Assembly (NCBI GenBank): GCA_021234155.1 | Contig: JAJEKV010000391.1 | Coordinates: 124,001 to 188,000, forward strand | DNA length: 64,000 bases | Direction: 5' to 3' | Source: Isoetes taiwanensis | Taxonomy: Eukaryota; Streptophyta; Lycopodiopsida; Isoetales; Isoetaceae | Made by a program: the position numbers and the translations under genes | Notes under the pieces: model-generated | What the model saw: only the letters and a program-made list of their open reading frames with translations | The model's database searches: none | What the model was told of the DNA's origin: nothing | Shown here: piece by piece, positions 24,259 through 35,203 of the stretch | Numbering within the stretch: the stretch's first letter is position 1 | Layout of the letters: every line of letters starts with the position of its first letter

Positions 24259-25315
24259 TTCTAGAGCCTAGTTGAACTCCAACACAAACCAACAACCATC
24301 TTTGAATGAATGAGCCATAGGAGCCCTCCTCTTTACTTCAAAATGAAAAAGTACATCAAATTCTTAGAACACTTCCAATAAAATACCTCATGCCCACCGG
24401 CCTTTTTGGGTGTACAGTATAACAAAGTACCATGACAAACTTGTATAGTGGACTACAAGGTAATAATGGAACAAGCTCTAAGCTTACAACTCCGTTGTTC
24501 GCAAAACAATGACGCCAACAAACATAAGAGCTTATAAAACTCGAGAGGAACATCGACTCATCCTAAGAACCACCCAACTGCGGAGGCGTCATGCCAACAA
24601 AGGCCATCCATCGCAAGCCAACCAATCATGGGGATACATGCAACCATGCCAATTGACCTCAACGTAACTTTGCAAAACCACCAAATGCAACCCACGGGGC
24701 ATGAGGGCCCTAACCCAAGCACGAGGGCCACCAAACCTCTGGCACGAGGGCGAACGCTCACGCAAAACCACCAAATGCAACATCCACTAGGCACAAGGCC
24801 TCTAACCCAGGCACGAGGGCAAATACTCACGAAGCGAAGGCCACCACAAAAATCCACACCTCGACCACGAGAGCCATCCTCTCGTTGGCATCCCGACAAA
24901 AACCACCAATCACGAAAGAGAAACACCGCCAATATCAAACACTCGGCACGGGACTATAAGTTCTTGCCACGAGGGCTCAAGATTATCAAGAACAAGAATA
25001 CTAGAAGCTACTTCCTAGAAAGAACAAAGAAATGAGGGCAGAGAACAAAACGGCCAAACAAGAAACTATCTAAAAATACTAGGGGCTCAAAGGCAGAAGG
25101 GGGTGGGAGGGGGGGCAAGCGACCTAATGAGGAGAGGCTTGAGAAGCGGTGATAGAGACAAAAAGGAGACAAAGCAGGACTTAAATACTCCAAAGGGAAC
25201 ACTCTAAAGAGGACCGTCAACTAGCCTCAAGAAGCGGATTTATCCGCTTATCTCAAGCAATAGATAAATCGTACTTCTAGAGCCTAGTTGAACTCCAACA
25301 CAAACCAACAACCAT
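24259..25315 (+). repeat. Pair of exact 41-bp direct repeats flanking about 1 kb
   Basis: 24259-24299 and 25275-25315 are the same 41 bases, beginning TTCTAGAGCCTAGTTGAACT, with no mismatch seen. They lie 1016 bp apart. The right copy directly adjoins the 162-bp repeat at 25116-25277. This could mark the edges of a recent duplication or of an inserted segment; it is far longer than an ordinary target-site duplication. Confidence 0.85.
24673..24850 (+). repeat. 90-bp tandem duplication, CACGAGGG-rich
   Basis: CAAAACCACCAAATGCAAC occurs at 24673 and 24763. GGCACGAGGGC and CTAACCCA phrases recur at the same spacing. The open frame crossing it on the plus strand is repetitive and low in complexity and is not called as a gene. 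Confidence 0.8.
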
Positions 25316-27197
25316 GCTGAAAAAAGAGGCAGAAAAACCAGATAGTGACCACGTCCTTGCATCTAGAATGCTAGGTAGCAACCAACATGCCCAGTGCAAC
25401 AGCCGTGACAAGCGTAGATAAAGGGGGAAGAGAAACGAGCACGGACCTCATCTCTAAACTCTAAAGTGGAACGAAGTCTAAAGGCCGGATCCAAGCAAGA
25501 CGAATGAACCAAAGAGAATCAATAAGCACACAAAACGAAATAAAGACAACTAACGAGTGCATGCAAGCTAACCTAAAGGTTGAAACCACTCATACATACA
25601 AAAGGAGCGAGGAAAACGCATGACAAGACATTGAGAGGGGTACACAAAGCAGGTCCCGACAACTAACAGCACAAAAGGAACACTAAACTAGAGATGGAAC
25701 AAATGCTAAAAAGCCAACAGGAATTCACATACAACCTCCAACTGCAAGAGAGCAAGTACAAAAGAAGACATATAAAATACGTTAAGAGCACAAAACTACC
25801 AATATAATACCACTTGAATAAGAGCAGCAAAGCTCCAAACTTCACAAGGCCTAAGACTACAAAGCTCTAGAATAACACAGCACCAAACCAGAAACGAGAT
25901 CAGTGCAACTCAAAGCGTACTCAAAACACCACACAGACCAAAAACTACAAAACTGAGCTATGCATCCATAAGGACATAGTTTGAGAAAGGCAAAAGAGAA
26001 AGCTTAAGCAAGCACACCTCCTAACACCCCAAACAAATTATGCACAAATTAAAGCATGCAAAGGCTAGAAAAAATGAAGGAGAGATGAGGCCAAGGAAAG
26101 AGAGAATCAAGCTATATACCCCCGTAAAATACCCAAAAACTGACTCAAAACAAAGCAAGGAGAAAGGCTAGCATGCACCAAGAACTGATAAGACGTGTAC
26201 ACAATACTACAAAAGGATGAAGGCTAAACAAAGTTTGATGACCAAAACTAAGCAAGAAAGCATTGGCATGAAGGTTGTCTTATAAGCACCCAAGCCAAAC
26301 AACTAAATAAGGCCTACAAGAGAAAGGGTTCTATGCCACACTCAATGCAAAGGAAACAGAACACGAGTTGGGTGCGAAAATTGAGAGCATAAGGCAAAGG
26401 CAAGTTTAAACAACTAACAACACCAGAAGAAAATATGAAACGCTCTAGCAACATGTAAATGATCAAACTATTGAGCTTAACAACTTCAAACCTCTATGGA
26501 CAAAGTAAACACCTCAATCAAGAATCCCTGAAGATGCAATCCTACGCGTATTAAATTACAAGACATCTGATCGTGCCTCTCAAATGCCGACCAACCATCG
26601 CAACGATGACACTCTATAGTTCTAAGCTAACAAATATAAACACCCTATGAAATTCAAATGGAAATGTCGAAACTCATAAATTCGAGAAGAGAATTGCACA
26701 ATGCAAGCATGAAAACACCACCATAAAACTTCAAAAGTAAGCAACCGAACTCACACAAAGGACTCACACAAATAGGACCGACCAGTGCGCAACAAGATGA
26801 AATTCCCAAATTAAAGGTCCAAACCTGCAAACGAGCTTTTCACCACATCTCCACAACTAAAGTCAGTAATATCCGCTAAACATCGTCCAAAGTATAAAAC
26901 ATTGAATAAACTGCGCCCCACAAAAATTAGCGATCTAGTACCTCGACAACCTGCACAACCTCCAAAAATTGTTTCGTTGGCAATATAGCAAGGTCCAAAT
27001 CAAGAGTCATTAGCAAACCTAACCCAAGTCACACAACAATTTAGAGCAGAGCACTGCTAATAAGTAAAAACACCCATACACCTACAATATGAACTAAGCA
27101 CGAACATGCCACATGGGCAAAGCGCACTCACCAAAGGCGCTAACATCCAAGGTCCATCCAACCTATCTGAGAAACTAGGAAAGCGATTGCGGACTAG

Positions 27198-27359
27198 ATG
27201 CCTTAATATGCCGAGAAAGCTACCAGATGATGCAAACCATGTAATACCCATTCCAAGTAAATGTACAATTTGGTTGCCATGCCTTAATATGCCGAGAAAG
27301 CTACCAGATGATGCAAACCATGTAATACCCATTCCAAGTAAATGTACAATTTGGTTGCC
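27198..27359 (+). repeat. Exact 81-bp tandem duplication
   Basis: 27198-27278 and 27279-27359 are identical as far as I can read, starting ATGCCTTAATATGCCGAGAA and ending TTTGGTTGCC. A short ATGCC stub follows, then a second small tandem, CTAAATATCTTGTCA twice. Perfect identity inside an otherwise diverged element suggests a recent slippage or unequal exchange. Confidence 0.95.
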
Positions 27360-28294
27360 ATGCCTACTAAATATCTTGTCATGCTAAATATCTTGTCAAT
27401 CTGCCTTGCGAGTACCACCAACGAAAATGCCATGCTTTGCTATACAAAATGGCTCAAGAAAAATAACGAAATTGGGCGTTAGCAAAAGCCACAACACCTA
27501 GATTAAGTATAATGCTTGAAAACAAGCACAAAAGCCCTCTAAAAATCCTTGATAACTTAGCGTCAGTGTTGCTGTCATCTCCACATATAAGCAAAAGAAA
27601 CCCACTAAAATTAACCACCTTATGCAATAGAATACTGACTAATCCTCTTTAAATCTAGCTCAAACAAATGCTCTCTAAAAACCGGCCCTTGCAAGTGTAT
27701 AATTGGTAATGCCATATGCTGTCACGGTAAGGCAAAAAATGCAAATAAGAGCTAACTCGAAATTTGAACCTTTTGCATTATAAGGGCCCCATGCCTTAGG
27801 CAGAACGAATACACTAACAGTCTTAGCTACCTGTGCAAACATACAATCTACAACAAAAAACTACATGCCCATGTTGTTTCCAAATAGTTCTCCATAGCCC
27901 AGCGTAGACTTCATAGGTCAGCGAAATCTAAATCACTTCCAATAGTCAAGTACAAATCACTCTCAACACATACATTAAAACCTTCTGTTTGAACTCGCAA
28001 GTTCTGTTTGGCGATAGCCAGACCATGGCCCACGCCAAATCAAAGCCATCCATGTCGCTCCAAAATGCTAAGTAGCAACCCCAACTCTCGAACACCGGGA
28101 TTCACTATTATTATGAAGCCGCTAAATCTACTGCGAATGTGATAAGATATGCTCCGACAAATGATATTATGAGGCATGCAACAACTCTTGAGTTCTACCC
28201 ATTCTCAAGAAGCTAGGAGCGAGGGAAAGTCATGAGCGATCTAAAGAAATGTCCAGGCATATAGAGATATACTACACATATGCAAATAGATACG

Positions 28295-28617
28295 CTACCA
28301 AAAAACTGAAATACTGTTTTACTTTCAACCGGGATTTAGTTGCCATAGTAAGCAAGGTAAAATAAACTAGAAACAAGTAAAACGCTGCCGATAACTATGA
28401 CCACTGACTATTCAAGCAACAAAAATTGCATTTACCTTGATGCATCAAATTCAAAGGCTACAAAAAACTGCAATATTGTTTTACTTCCAACCAGGATCTA
28501 GTTGCCATAGTAATCAAGAGAAATAAACTCGAAACAAGTAAAACGCTACAGATAACTAGGACTACCTGCTAACAAGCAACAAAACTGCATTTACCTTGAT
28601 GCATCAAATCCTCCAAC
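28295..28617 (+). repeat. Tandem duplication of a 160-163-bp unit
   Basis: Copy 1 is 28295-28457, copy 2 28458-28617. Shared phrases are TTTAGTTGCCATAGTAA, GAAACAAGTAAAACGCT and GCATTTACCTTGATGCATCA. They differ by scattered changes, so this duplication is older than the 81-bp one nearby. Confidence 0.9.
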
Positions 28618-30124
28618 GAACAAGAAAGGTACTAGCCATGCCAAGCTACGAATACATCATCCCACGAATATACCATGTGTTGTCCGCACTTGCAAAAGCT
28701 ATTACTGAACATGGCGAAGTTATCTTATGGAAATGAAGCAAGGAATGACTTTGGCATCTGATGAACCCAATTACAAGTCCATACCCATCTGCAATAACCA
28801 AACATTACATCCAAATAACACCAGGCGAAGACAAGGCCATTCCAAAGCTATTTGCAAATAAGCTGCACAAATACATAAACTCGAGATATGCTAAACTCTA
28901 GCAGGAGAAAGTAGGCCCACCAAATATCCAACAGATCTAAAATATGAAGGAGCAAAAGATGCCAAGAGATGGAATAAAGGAAAAGCATGACCAGAAAAAC
29001 GCCAACCCTCAAGGAAACCACCACCAAGCTTTCAAGTAACAACCAACCAAAAAGAAACTGCATTACTCCAAGGCCTCAACCCATATCCATACCGTGTACT
29101 AACTTAGACCATACTGGCAAGAAAAGGTTGAACTACATGACTTGCTTGGAAGCGACTGCCGCTGATGCCCAGTTCCAATAATAGCAATGAAGACAAATAT
29201 GTTAGCCAAGTAAAACATTGACACAAACTTGCTTGCTTATGACTGAGGTAAAAGATGCACAAGGATGGAAAAGATCCTAAGCAAAATAGAGCAGGAAAGT
29301 CCTTATGGTAAAGCCCGAATCAAACCTCACTATAGCACCACCTATAGCTAATTGCAACTCACATTCCACAAGAAACAGAACTATAGCCCAAGGTAAAGCA
29401 CTACTGCTACTGCGTCAGACCTGAGACAAATGTGAGATGCCTAGAAACTACACATTAAAACTTCAGCTTAGTACTCGGGAAAAAAGCCGGTCTTCACAGG
29501 CAAAGCTGGCATTAACTTAAGAGTTACAACAACAAAACTTAATAGGATGCGTACTAGGATGTGCACATGCTCATATTGCAAATACGAAAACTCTGAAAGA
29601 CCTCTATCACAAATCTTAAGCAGTGCCAATGATCAAAAAACTATGTGCTTGAATAATCAACTGAAAACAAAATAACAGAGGCAAAAGAAGAAGCTCCAAC
29701 AAGAACCTGCATCTACCGACTAGAAATGCAATATCCTTCTCAACTGGCCGCAATTACATAGTAAAATATTTACATAAAACACCATAAATAACCTGGAAAA
29801 GAAGCTAGAGGCACACGACAGTAGAAATGCCATAGGCGAAACCATGAAGTCACTTGAACCGATGAAGCATAATGCCGAGACCTATCTTTGGAAGATCCTG
29901 TAGTGAGGCGATTCTTGAGGATCTACAAATGCATAGACACCCTTCAAGCAAAAGATGCACAGACACCCTTCAAGCAATGGCTGCATCAGCCAGAGGCCAA
30001 AGAAACGAACAGCAGAAAGCGCAAAAGAGCCAACACTCAACAATAATTGTTGCGCACGAGCGAAACAAGCAGTGCACGAAGGTCCGAACCAGGAAAAGCT
30101 AAACCAACAAGAACTGCAGTACAA

Positions 30125-30223
30125 ACTCTGAGATGTGCCCCCAGCGGACTAGCGGCCGTCGGACTAAACCCTACACTCTGAGATGTGCCCCAAGGGATTA
30201 GCAGCCGTCGGACTAACCCCTAC
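30125..30223 (+). repeat. 50-bp tandem duplication
   Basis: Two units, 30125-30174 and 30175-30223, each starting ACTCTGAGATGTGCCCC and containing GCCGTCGGACTAA. They lie just left of the right-hand 162-bp repeat and so near the end of the LARD-like interior. A related small duplication (GACACCCTTCAAGCAA, twice) is at about 29935-29975. Confidence 0.9.
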
Positions 30224-30445
30224 ACCTGAGAGAAATCACCAAAATCACCAAAGCAACGGGCTACAAGCGACCTAATGAGGAGAGGCTTGAGAAACGGCTG
30301 ATAGAGACAAAAAGGAGACAAACAGACTTAAATACTCCAAAGGGAACAGTCTAAAGAGGACACGTCAACTAGCCTCAAGAAGCGGATTTATCTGCTTATC
30401 TCGAAACGCAGATAAATCGTACTTCCCTTAAAAGCCTATTGTAGA

Positions 30446-33228
30446 CTAAACAAACCTAGTTAGTGAATGTGTTGCCCTCCTCGAATCTTGGTGTTGGTCC
30501 CGTGCTTCAGACATATTTGCCTTCCAAGTCTTTGCAAACTCCACATCCATTCCTCTGGCCCGGGAGATTACCCTGTCCACACCTATTTCGACTATTTCTC
30601 GAATGATCCTAGCCTTAGGGTCTATGGCCTTATCCCTGTCGTGCCGAGGGCCAGAATTGGCTCCTGCATAATTGACCCAACCTTGTGTGTCCAACCTCAT
30701 GGAATTCCCATGGCCAATCTCAGCGTGTGTCTGTAGCTCTCCCTCCCTGTTGACCAAGTCCCATGTCTTCATCGCTGATCTGATTGTGCTAATGGAGTTT
30801 GGGACAGGTTTGACCAGAGGCAGGAACCCTTCTATGCTAACATCCTGCACATTAGCAACGTCTCCCGAGCATAAGTGTGTATCCTCCAAGCTACACATAA
30901 CCTGCACTTCTTCTTCACTATCATGGGCAATCGTGTGATCACTCATAACTGGTGTTGTCAATCCATTGACCTGCTAATGTTCATAGTCCAGTGTGAATGA
31001 TGTTTTGACTATTGGAGCCCTAATTGGACTTATCCCTTGCCTCATCCTCATCCTGTTTCTAACCTCTAATCTTTTGCTCTTCACCTCATCACTCATTGGC
31101 TTCTGGAAGCTAAAGACTGCAGCCGCTCTTGAAACGCCCTTGGGGTATATGAGTTCTCTAAGTCTTGCAGTAGAGGATTCAAATTTAGCATCTACATTCT
31201 TCTTATTTTCCCTTTCTTCCCTATTTTGTTGTGCCCTCTTGGCAGCCTCCGGCCTTTCCAATTTACTTCTAGCAACCTCGAGTTTCCTGGCTGCAACTTG
31301 CTCATTCTTTAGTCACGTAGCCTCAGCCCTTCTAAACTTCTCAGCTGCCAAGGCCTCATAGAAGCCATCACTAGAGATGTGCACCCTTCCACTCAGATCT
31401 GGATCTAAACCCCCTCTTCCTTGCCCTCATGGCCTAAGACTGTTGCATGTAGGCATGTGAAGTCCTAAGGTTTTCAGGAAGCTGCACACATGCATGTGCT
31501 GCTCCCATATCATGAGCTGGTAGCACATGTTGCAGCGAGGGCCTTAAGGGTGCATCCATGGCCTCATGGTTACCAACTTGTGTGCCTTCTCGCTGAGATG
31601 GATGCAGATCATGGCTTGCAATGTCCACATCGTCAATTACATGTTCATGCTCTCCAGTTGGCTGTTGGCCACCATGCTCACCAAACCGTTGCTCTCCCAT
31701 AACGTTTACCAAATCAGCCATGTTGAATTGCCTCCCATATCCTCAGTTGCAAATCAGCCATCACTTTGCATAATCTGCTCTATGGGCACCCTACCAAACT
31801 TGCCACTTTCCTGGCCTGGCTTAACCTTATCCGAGTTGAACGGCCATATCCCAGTTGCTTCTAAACCCCGCCTTGATGTTGCTAGGTGTCAGCCCTGATT
31901 CAATGGCCTGTGAAACGAGCTCCGCAATGTCCTCCCTCTTTGGTTATGTCCTCCCTTTGCTAACCATATAGGAAAACCTCAACCTTTTGAATGCCGCTTT
32001 GAATGGTGCAAAGCATGCCACATCCAAAATGGAATGTGTGGGGTGGAAGTAGGGCAAAATTAATGCCCATTTCTTTAGCTGCCAAAATTACTTCTAGCTC
32101 CATATGGCTGCCATGGCCATCCAATATTATAAAGTGTGGCCTTGATGGGGATACTCCACCTAGGGCCGTAGCAACAAAATGTGAAACCAGGACTTGAACA
32201 ATTCTGTCTGAGGGTTGGACAGCCTGAATTGCCCCTTCCTCACATCTGGCAATGTTATCTTGCCTCATCCGAGTACCCTTGAAGATGTACATATTAGGTA
32301 TTTTGAACCCTTCAGCATTTACACATACTAGTATTGTAACTCACTCCCTGTTGTTCATGACAACCTCACTTACCCTATTCTCCCCTTTCCTCCCTATGAT
32401 CTTCATGCCTTCACCTTCCCAGCTTGGATGCCAGTCTCATCAGCATTTCAAATCCTAGAGGCCAAGAAATCAAACTCGCCATAGATTTGCCGCCAAAATC
32501 GGCATAGAAGTTATCCAAGTTATCTTTGTGTCATAGCACGCTTTCGAAGCTATATCTAGTGTCTCTGCACTTCTTAGTGCAACCTCTGGATGCCTTTGCT
32601 TGGATAGCTTCCACCATTTACTCCCAGGAACCCCACGGAAATTTGAGTTGCCGCATCCATAGCCATCTGTGCTGCCCTCTCTTTGACAGCCGAGAGTGTA
32701 ACATCCATTCCCTACTCGGCCCTAGAGAGTGTCCAGTTAACAAATTCTTCCTCTTGTAGAGGAAGAATTTGAGGAATCTGGATTTGTTTATGAGTTATCA
32801 CGACCCATGGCTTGATCCCTTATTGTTGACTCCCGGATTCCAGACCTTCTAGATGCCTCTCTAACAGATATACCATACTCACTAACCTCATCCAATATGT
32901 CGGCCATTTGATCTTTAGTCCATTGCCCTCGTTTGGTTGGCCTCCGTGGCATTGTGGGGGATACCGTACTGATTTGTGGTGCCCGACGCAACCTCCTGGG
33001 TGCAGTGACCCTTTTCCTCACTGTAGGTACCCTGTTGCTGGCTTCACCATCGTCTCCCTGCGACCTCTTGTCGAGACCATATCTGTTGTTGTGCTCCTCA
33101 CGACCTGATGCCGATAAGCTTGAAAATTGGAAGCTGAACCTGCCTTTTATCCTGTTGGGAGCCATAGCGGGAGCTGGGTATTCAAATTGGGTTCCAGTAA
33201 TCGAGTGCTGGAATGGGCGCGAATTCAA
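30446..33228 (-). mobile_element. Pogo-like (Tc1/mariner superfamily) DNA transposon, decayed
   Basis: The minus-strand coding trace runs from 33228 to 30446. In order: a psq-type helix-turn-helix (about 32880-32955, TKRGQWTKDQMADILDEV); a CENP-B-type second DNA-binding part (about 32540-32620, KWWKLSKQRHPEVALRSAE); the DDE_1 catalytic region with NADETG (32425-32450), an AEGFKIPNMYIFKG strand, FIILDGHGSH (32103-32132), and LDVACFAPFKAAFKR around 32000-32036. Downstream are open segments at 31434-31721, 30974-31261 and 30446-30961 with no named domain. Several stops and frame changes disable it. No terminal inverted repeats or TA duplication were identified. Pogo-like elements are uncommon in described angiosperms. 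Confidence 0.8.
31845..33228 (-). pseudogene. Pogo-like transposase, all three acidic residues still readable
   Basis: The DDE acids are visible as the D of NADETG, the D of ILDGHGSH and the D of LDVACF. The third lies in another frame: after LLPPHT the frame reads HFGCGML, but shifting one base gives HSILDVACFAPFKAAFKR, so one indel separates them. Past this, a GLTPSNIKAGFRSNWDMA segment matches the usual end of pogo/Tigger transposases. Stops also fall between the DNA-binding and catalytic parts. Expected role of an intact protein: nuclear cut-and-paste transposition at TA sites. Confidence 0.8.
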
Positions 33229-33310
33229 GCAAAGGGCATTGAATTATACTTTCGAATCGGCATAAGTGTTCTTAACGCAGCCACGAGTGCATAAATCTGT
33301 TACTACCCTA

Positions 33311-33490
33311 TAGACACCAATTACACGACGACGGGCAACTGGGCTAACGTATAGCGGAGCTCTGTTGCACAACTATGGACACCAGCTACACGACAGCTGG
33401 CAACGGGGCTAACGCATAGCGAAGCTTTGTTGCACAGCCGCAGACACTAGTTCACGACAGCGGGGTACAGGGCTAACGCAACGGAGCAAC
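33311..33490 (+). repeat. Three tandem units of about 65 bp
   Basis: Units start near 33311, 33375 and 33440, each reading GACAC...CACGAC...GGGCTAACG, followed in two units by TTGTTGCACA or CTGTTGCACA. GC-rich and non-coding. They lie between the pogo-like element and the methyltransferase pseudogene and could be part of the transposon's subterminal region. Confidence 0.85.
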
Positions 33491-34009
33491 CCATAACGGC
33501 CAAAGGACGTCCACAAAACATCAACTAGTCACACACGTGGTGAAGCCCTGCCACCATCCCACGGTAGAGGGCCCGATCGGCATGACACAAGGCGATGTCG
33601 CCGCAAGACGACCCGGGACCCGTGCCAGGGGGCCATCCGATAGGGGCGACCATATTCTAGATTCAGGAGCATAAAGAAGGAGAATTTCTTGTCACTGGAT
33701 TGGCCTCGGTCTTCCATAGTTCAAACCGCCATCTGCAAAAAGCAGAACAAGAAAGTAAGATGCAAACAACCAAAGTGGATCTTGGGGAGTGGCGATGACG
33801 AAGTCGAGTGGGATACATTCAATACATGTGCATATGCGAAATTTCAAAGGAAATCATGCACCTCGGGTTAGGCAACCCTGCTAAATATAAGGGCATTTTC
33901 ATAATTACTATAAAACGAAAGGGCACTTTTTATTAAATTTCCGAGATTAATATGTTGTTAACCTTTTCTTGCCTGGCCGAAAAAAAGATAATTATATTGA
34001 AGATTAGGG
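33491..34009. other. No supported gene; promoter side of next locus
   Basis: GC-rich to about 33720, then AT-rich. GATTAGGGTTTTGC at about 34003-34016 resembles a telo-box promoter motif for the methyltransferase locus that follows. Confidence 0.35.
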
Positions 34010-35203
34010 TTTTGCATTCTCGTGGGAAGGCGGGAACTTGTTTGCCCAACACCGGAACTTGCTGGGAGGGCAGAGGTACGTAATTTTCTATCTTAAGCTA
34101 CCGAGCTAGAAATCAGAACACTGCTCTAAGAATATAGAATACGGGTTTGGATTTTTATGCGGCCATAGTTTTATAAAGCACTTAACTTTGCACGAAGCCA
34201 TTTAGGAAAACGTTTTGGAGATGAAAGGTGTAATCTTTATGCAGAGTTTTGTTGCTTTCTTCCACTGATATGATAGAAACAAGATGTGAGTTATTAATCT
34301 TCTAGCTATTGAGAAGTTTGTTTTGAGCTTTATATGGTTTGCAGGGTAATTGCATTGTTGCGGATCAGAGGTAGGATGTTAAATGCATTTCATAGGAGCA
34401 CAGCAAATGCTACCGCACAACAAAATGAAAGTGTAGGGAAAAAACGCAAAAGAGAGCAATTTGTATATGGCAATTACCATTTTTACTATGGGTACCGTAT
34501 TGGCCAAACATTAAATGAGGATCCACGTTTACAAATTTTCAGAAAAAAATGGTTTAAGTCCAGGGATTGTTTGGACATTGGATGTAATGAAGGCTGCATC
34601 ACTATTGCCATAGCAGAGGCTACCACTGTCGCAGCATGCTGGGTGATATAGATCCAAACCTGATTAGTAAGGCACAGAAAAAACCTAGAGGGACATTTAT
34701 CCGGCTACAGTACTAGTGAACAGAGTTACTTAGAGAAAGAAGATGCTAGCGGCACCAAGCAATGCAAAGAGTCACGAAGTTACTCTAAAGTATGGCCTTG
34801 GTGACATAGTGTCTTTCAGGACGGAAAACTACTTAGAAACTTCTACAAACTACAACGCATATGACACTATTTTATGTCTCAGCGTTACGAAATGGATTCA
34901 CCTTAACTGGGGGATGATGGGTTGATTAAGTTTTTCAAAAGATATTAGGAATTACGTCCTAATGGATTTTTGGTGCTGGAGCCACAACCTTGGATATCAT
35001 ATAAGAAGAAGTATAATGTCTCAGAAGTAACAAAGCGCAACTACAAAGAGGTACTTCTACGACCAGAAAACTTCCCTGAACTTCTGATCAATCAAGTTGG
35101 TTTCAAGTCATTTCGCGAGATTACTTCTGCTACTCATAGTACCACTGGGTTCAACAGGCCTGTTTTCTCTATTATAAATCTCCTAAGGATCTTGGTGTCA
35201 TAA
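34010..35203 (+). pseudogene. Bin3/MePCE-type RNA methyltransferase pseudogene
   Basis: Related to plant Bin3-domain SAM-dependent methyltransferases (the animal 7SK 5'-phosphate capping enzyme family). Visible blocks: YGNYHFYYGYR (34463-34500); LDIGCNEG, the SAM-binding motif I (34568-34594); SMLGDIDPNLISKAQK (about 34630-34680); [17 protein letters not shown] (34863-34912); DDGLIKFF; and EPQPWISY (34978-35001), continuing to NRPVFSI near 35180. A leader exon ends at GCAGAG|GTACG and is followed by an intron at 34076-34344, so this is not an intronless retrocopy. Disabling changes: a frameshift at about 34615, stops at 34710-34720, a one-base loss at TGGGGGATG (about 34910) and a TAG at about 34945. 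The block between motif I and DTILC is shortened. Confidence 0.85.

Larger units (their letters stand above)
25116..30425. mobile_element. LARD-like non-coding element between 162-bp direct repeats
   Basis: 25116-25277 and 30264-30425 are direct repeats of 162 bp (about 90% identity by eye), sharing GACCTAATGAGGAGAGGCTT, AAGGAGACAAA and CCTCAAGAAGCGGATTTATC. The roughly 5 kb between them is unusually uniform: A/C-rich on the plus strand, almost no open frames, several internal tandem repeats, and CAAAAC/ACAAGC words throughout. A long non-coding interior between direct repeats fits a large retrotransposon derivative, mobilised in trans. However, the repeats are short for LTRs, do not start TG and end CA, and no primer-binding site was found, so the class is an inference. 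Confidence 0.5.

Noticed and set aside
24628-25035. 135-codon plus-strand frame
   Set aside because: It crosses a 90-bp tandem repeat; the product is repetitive and basic with no domain, and the opposite strand is equally open.
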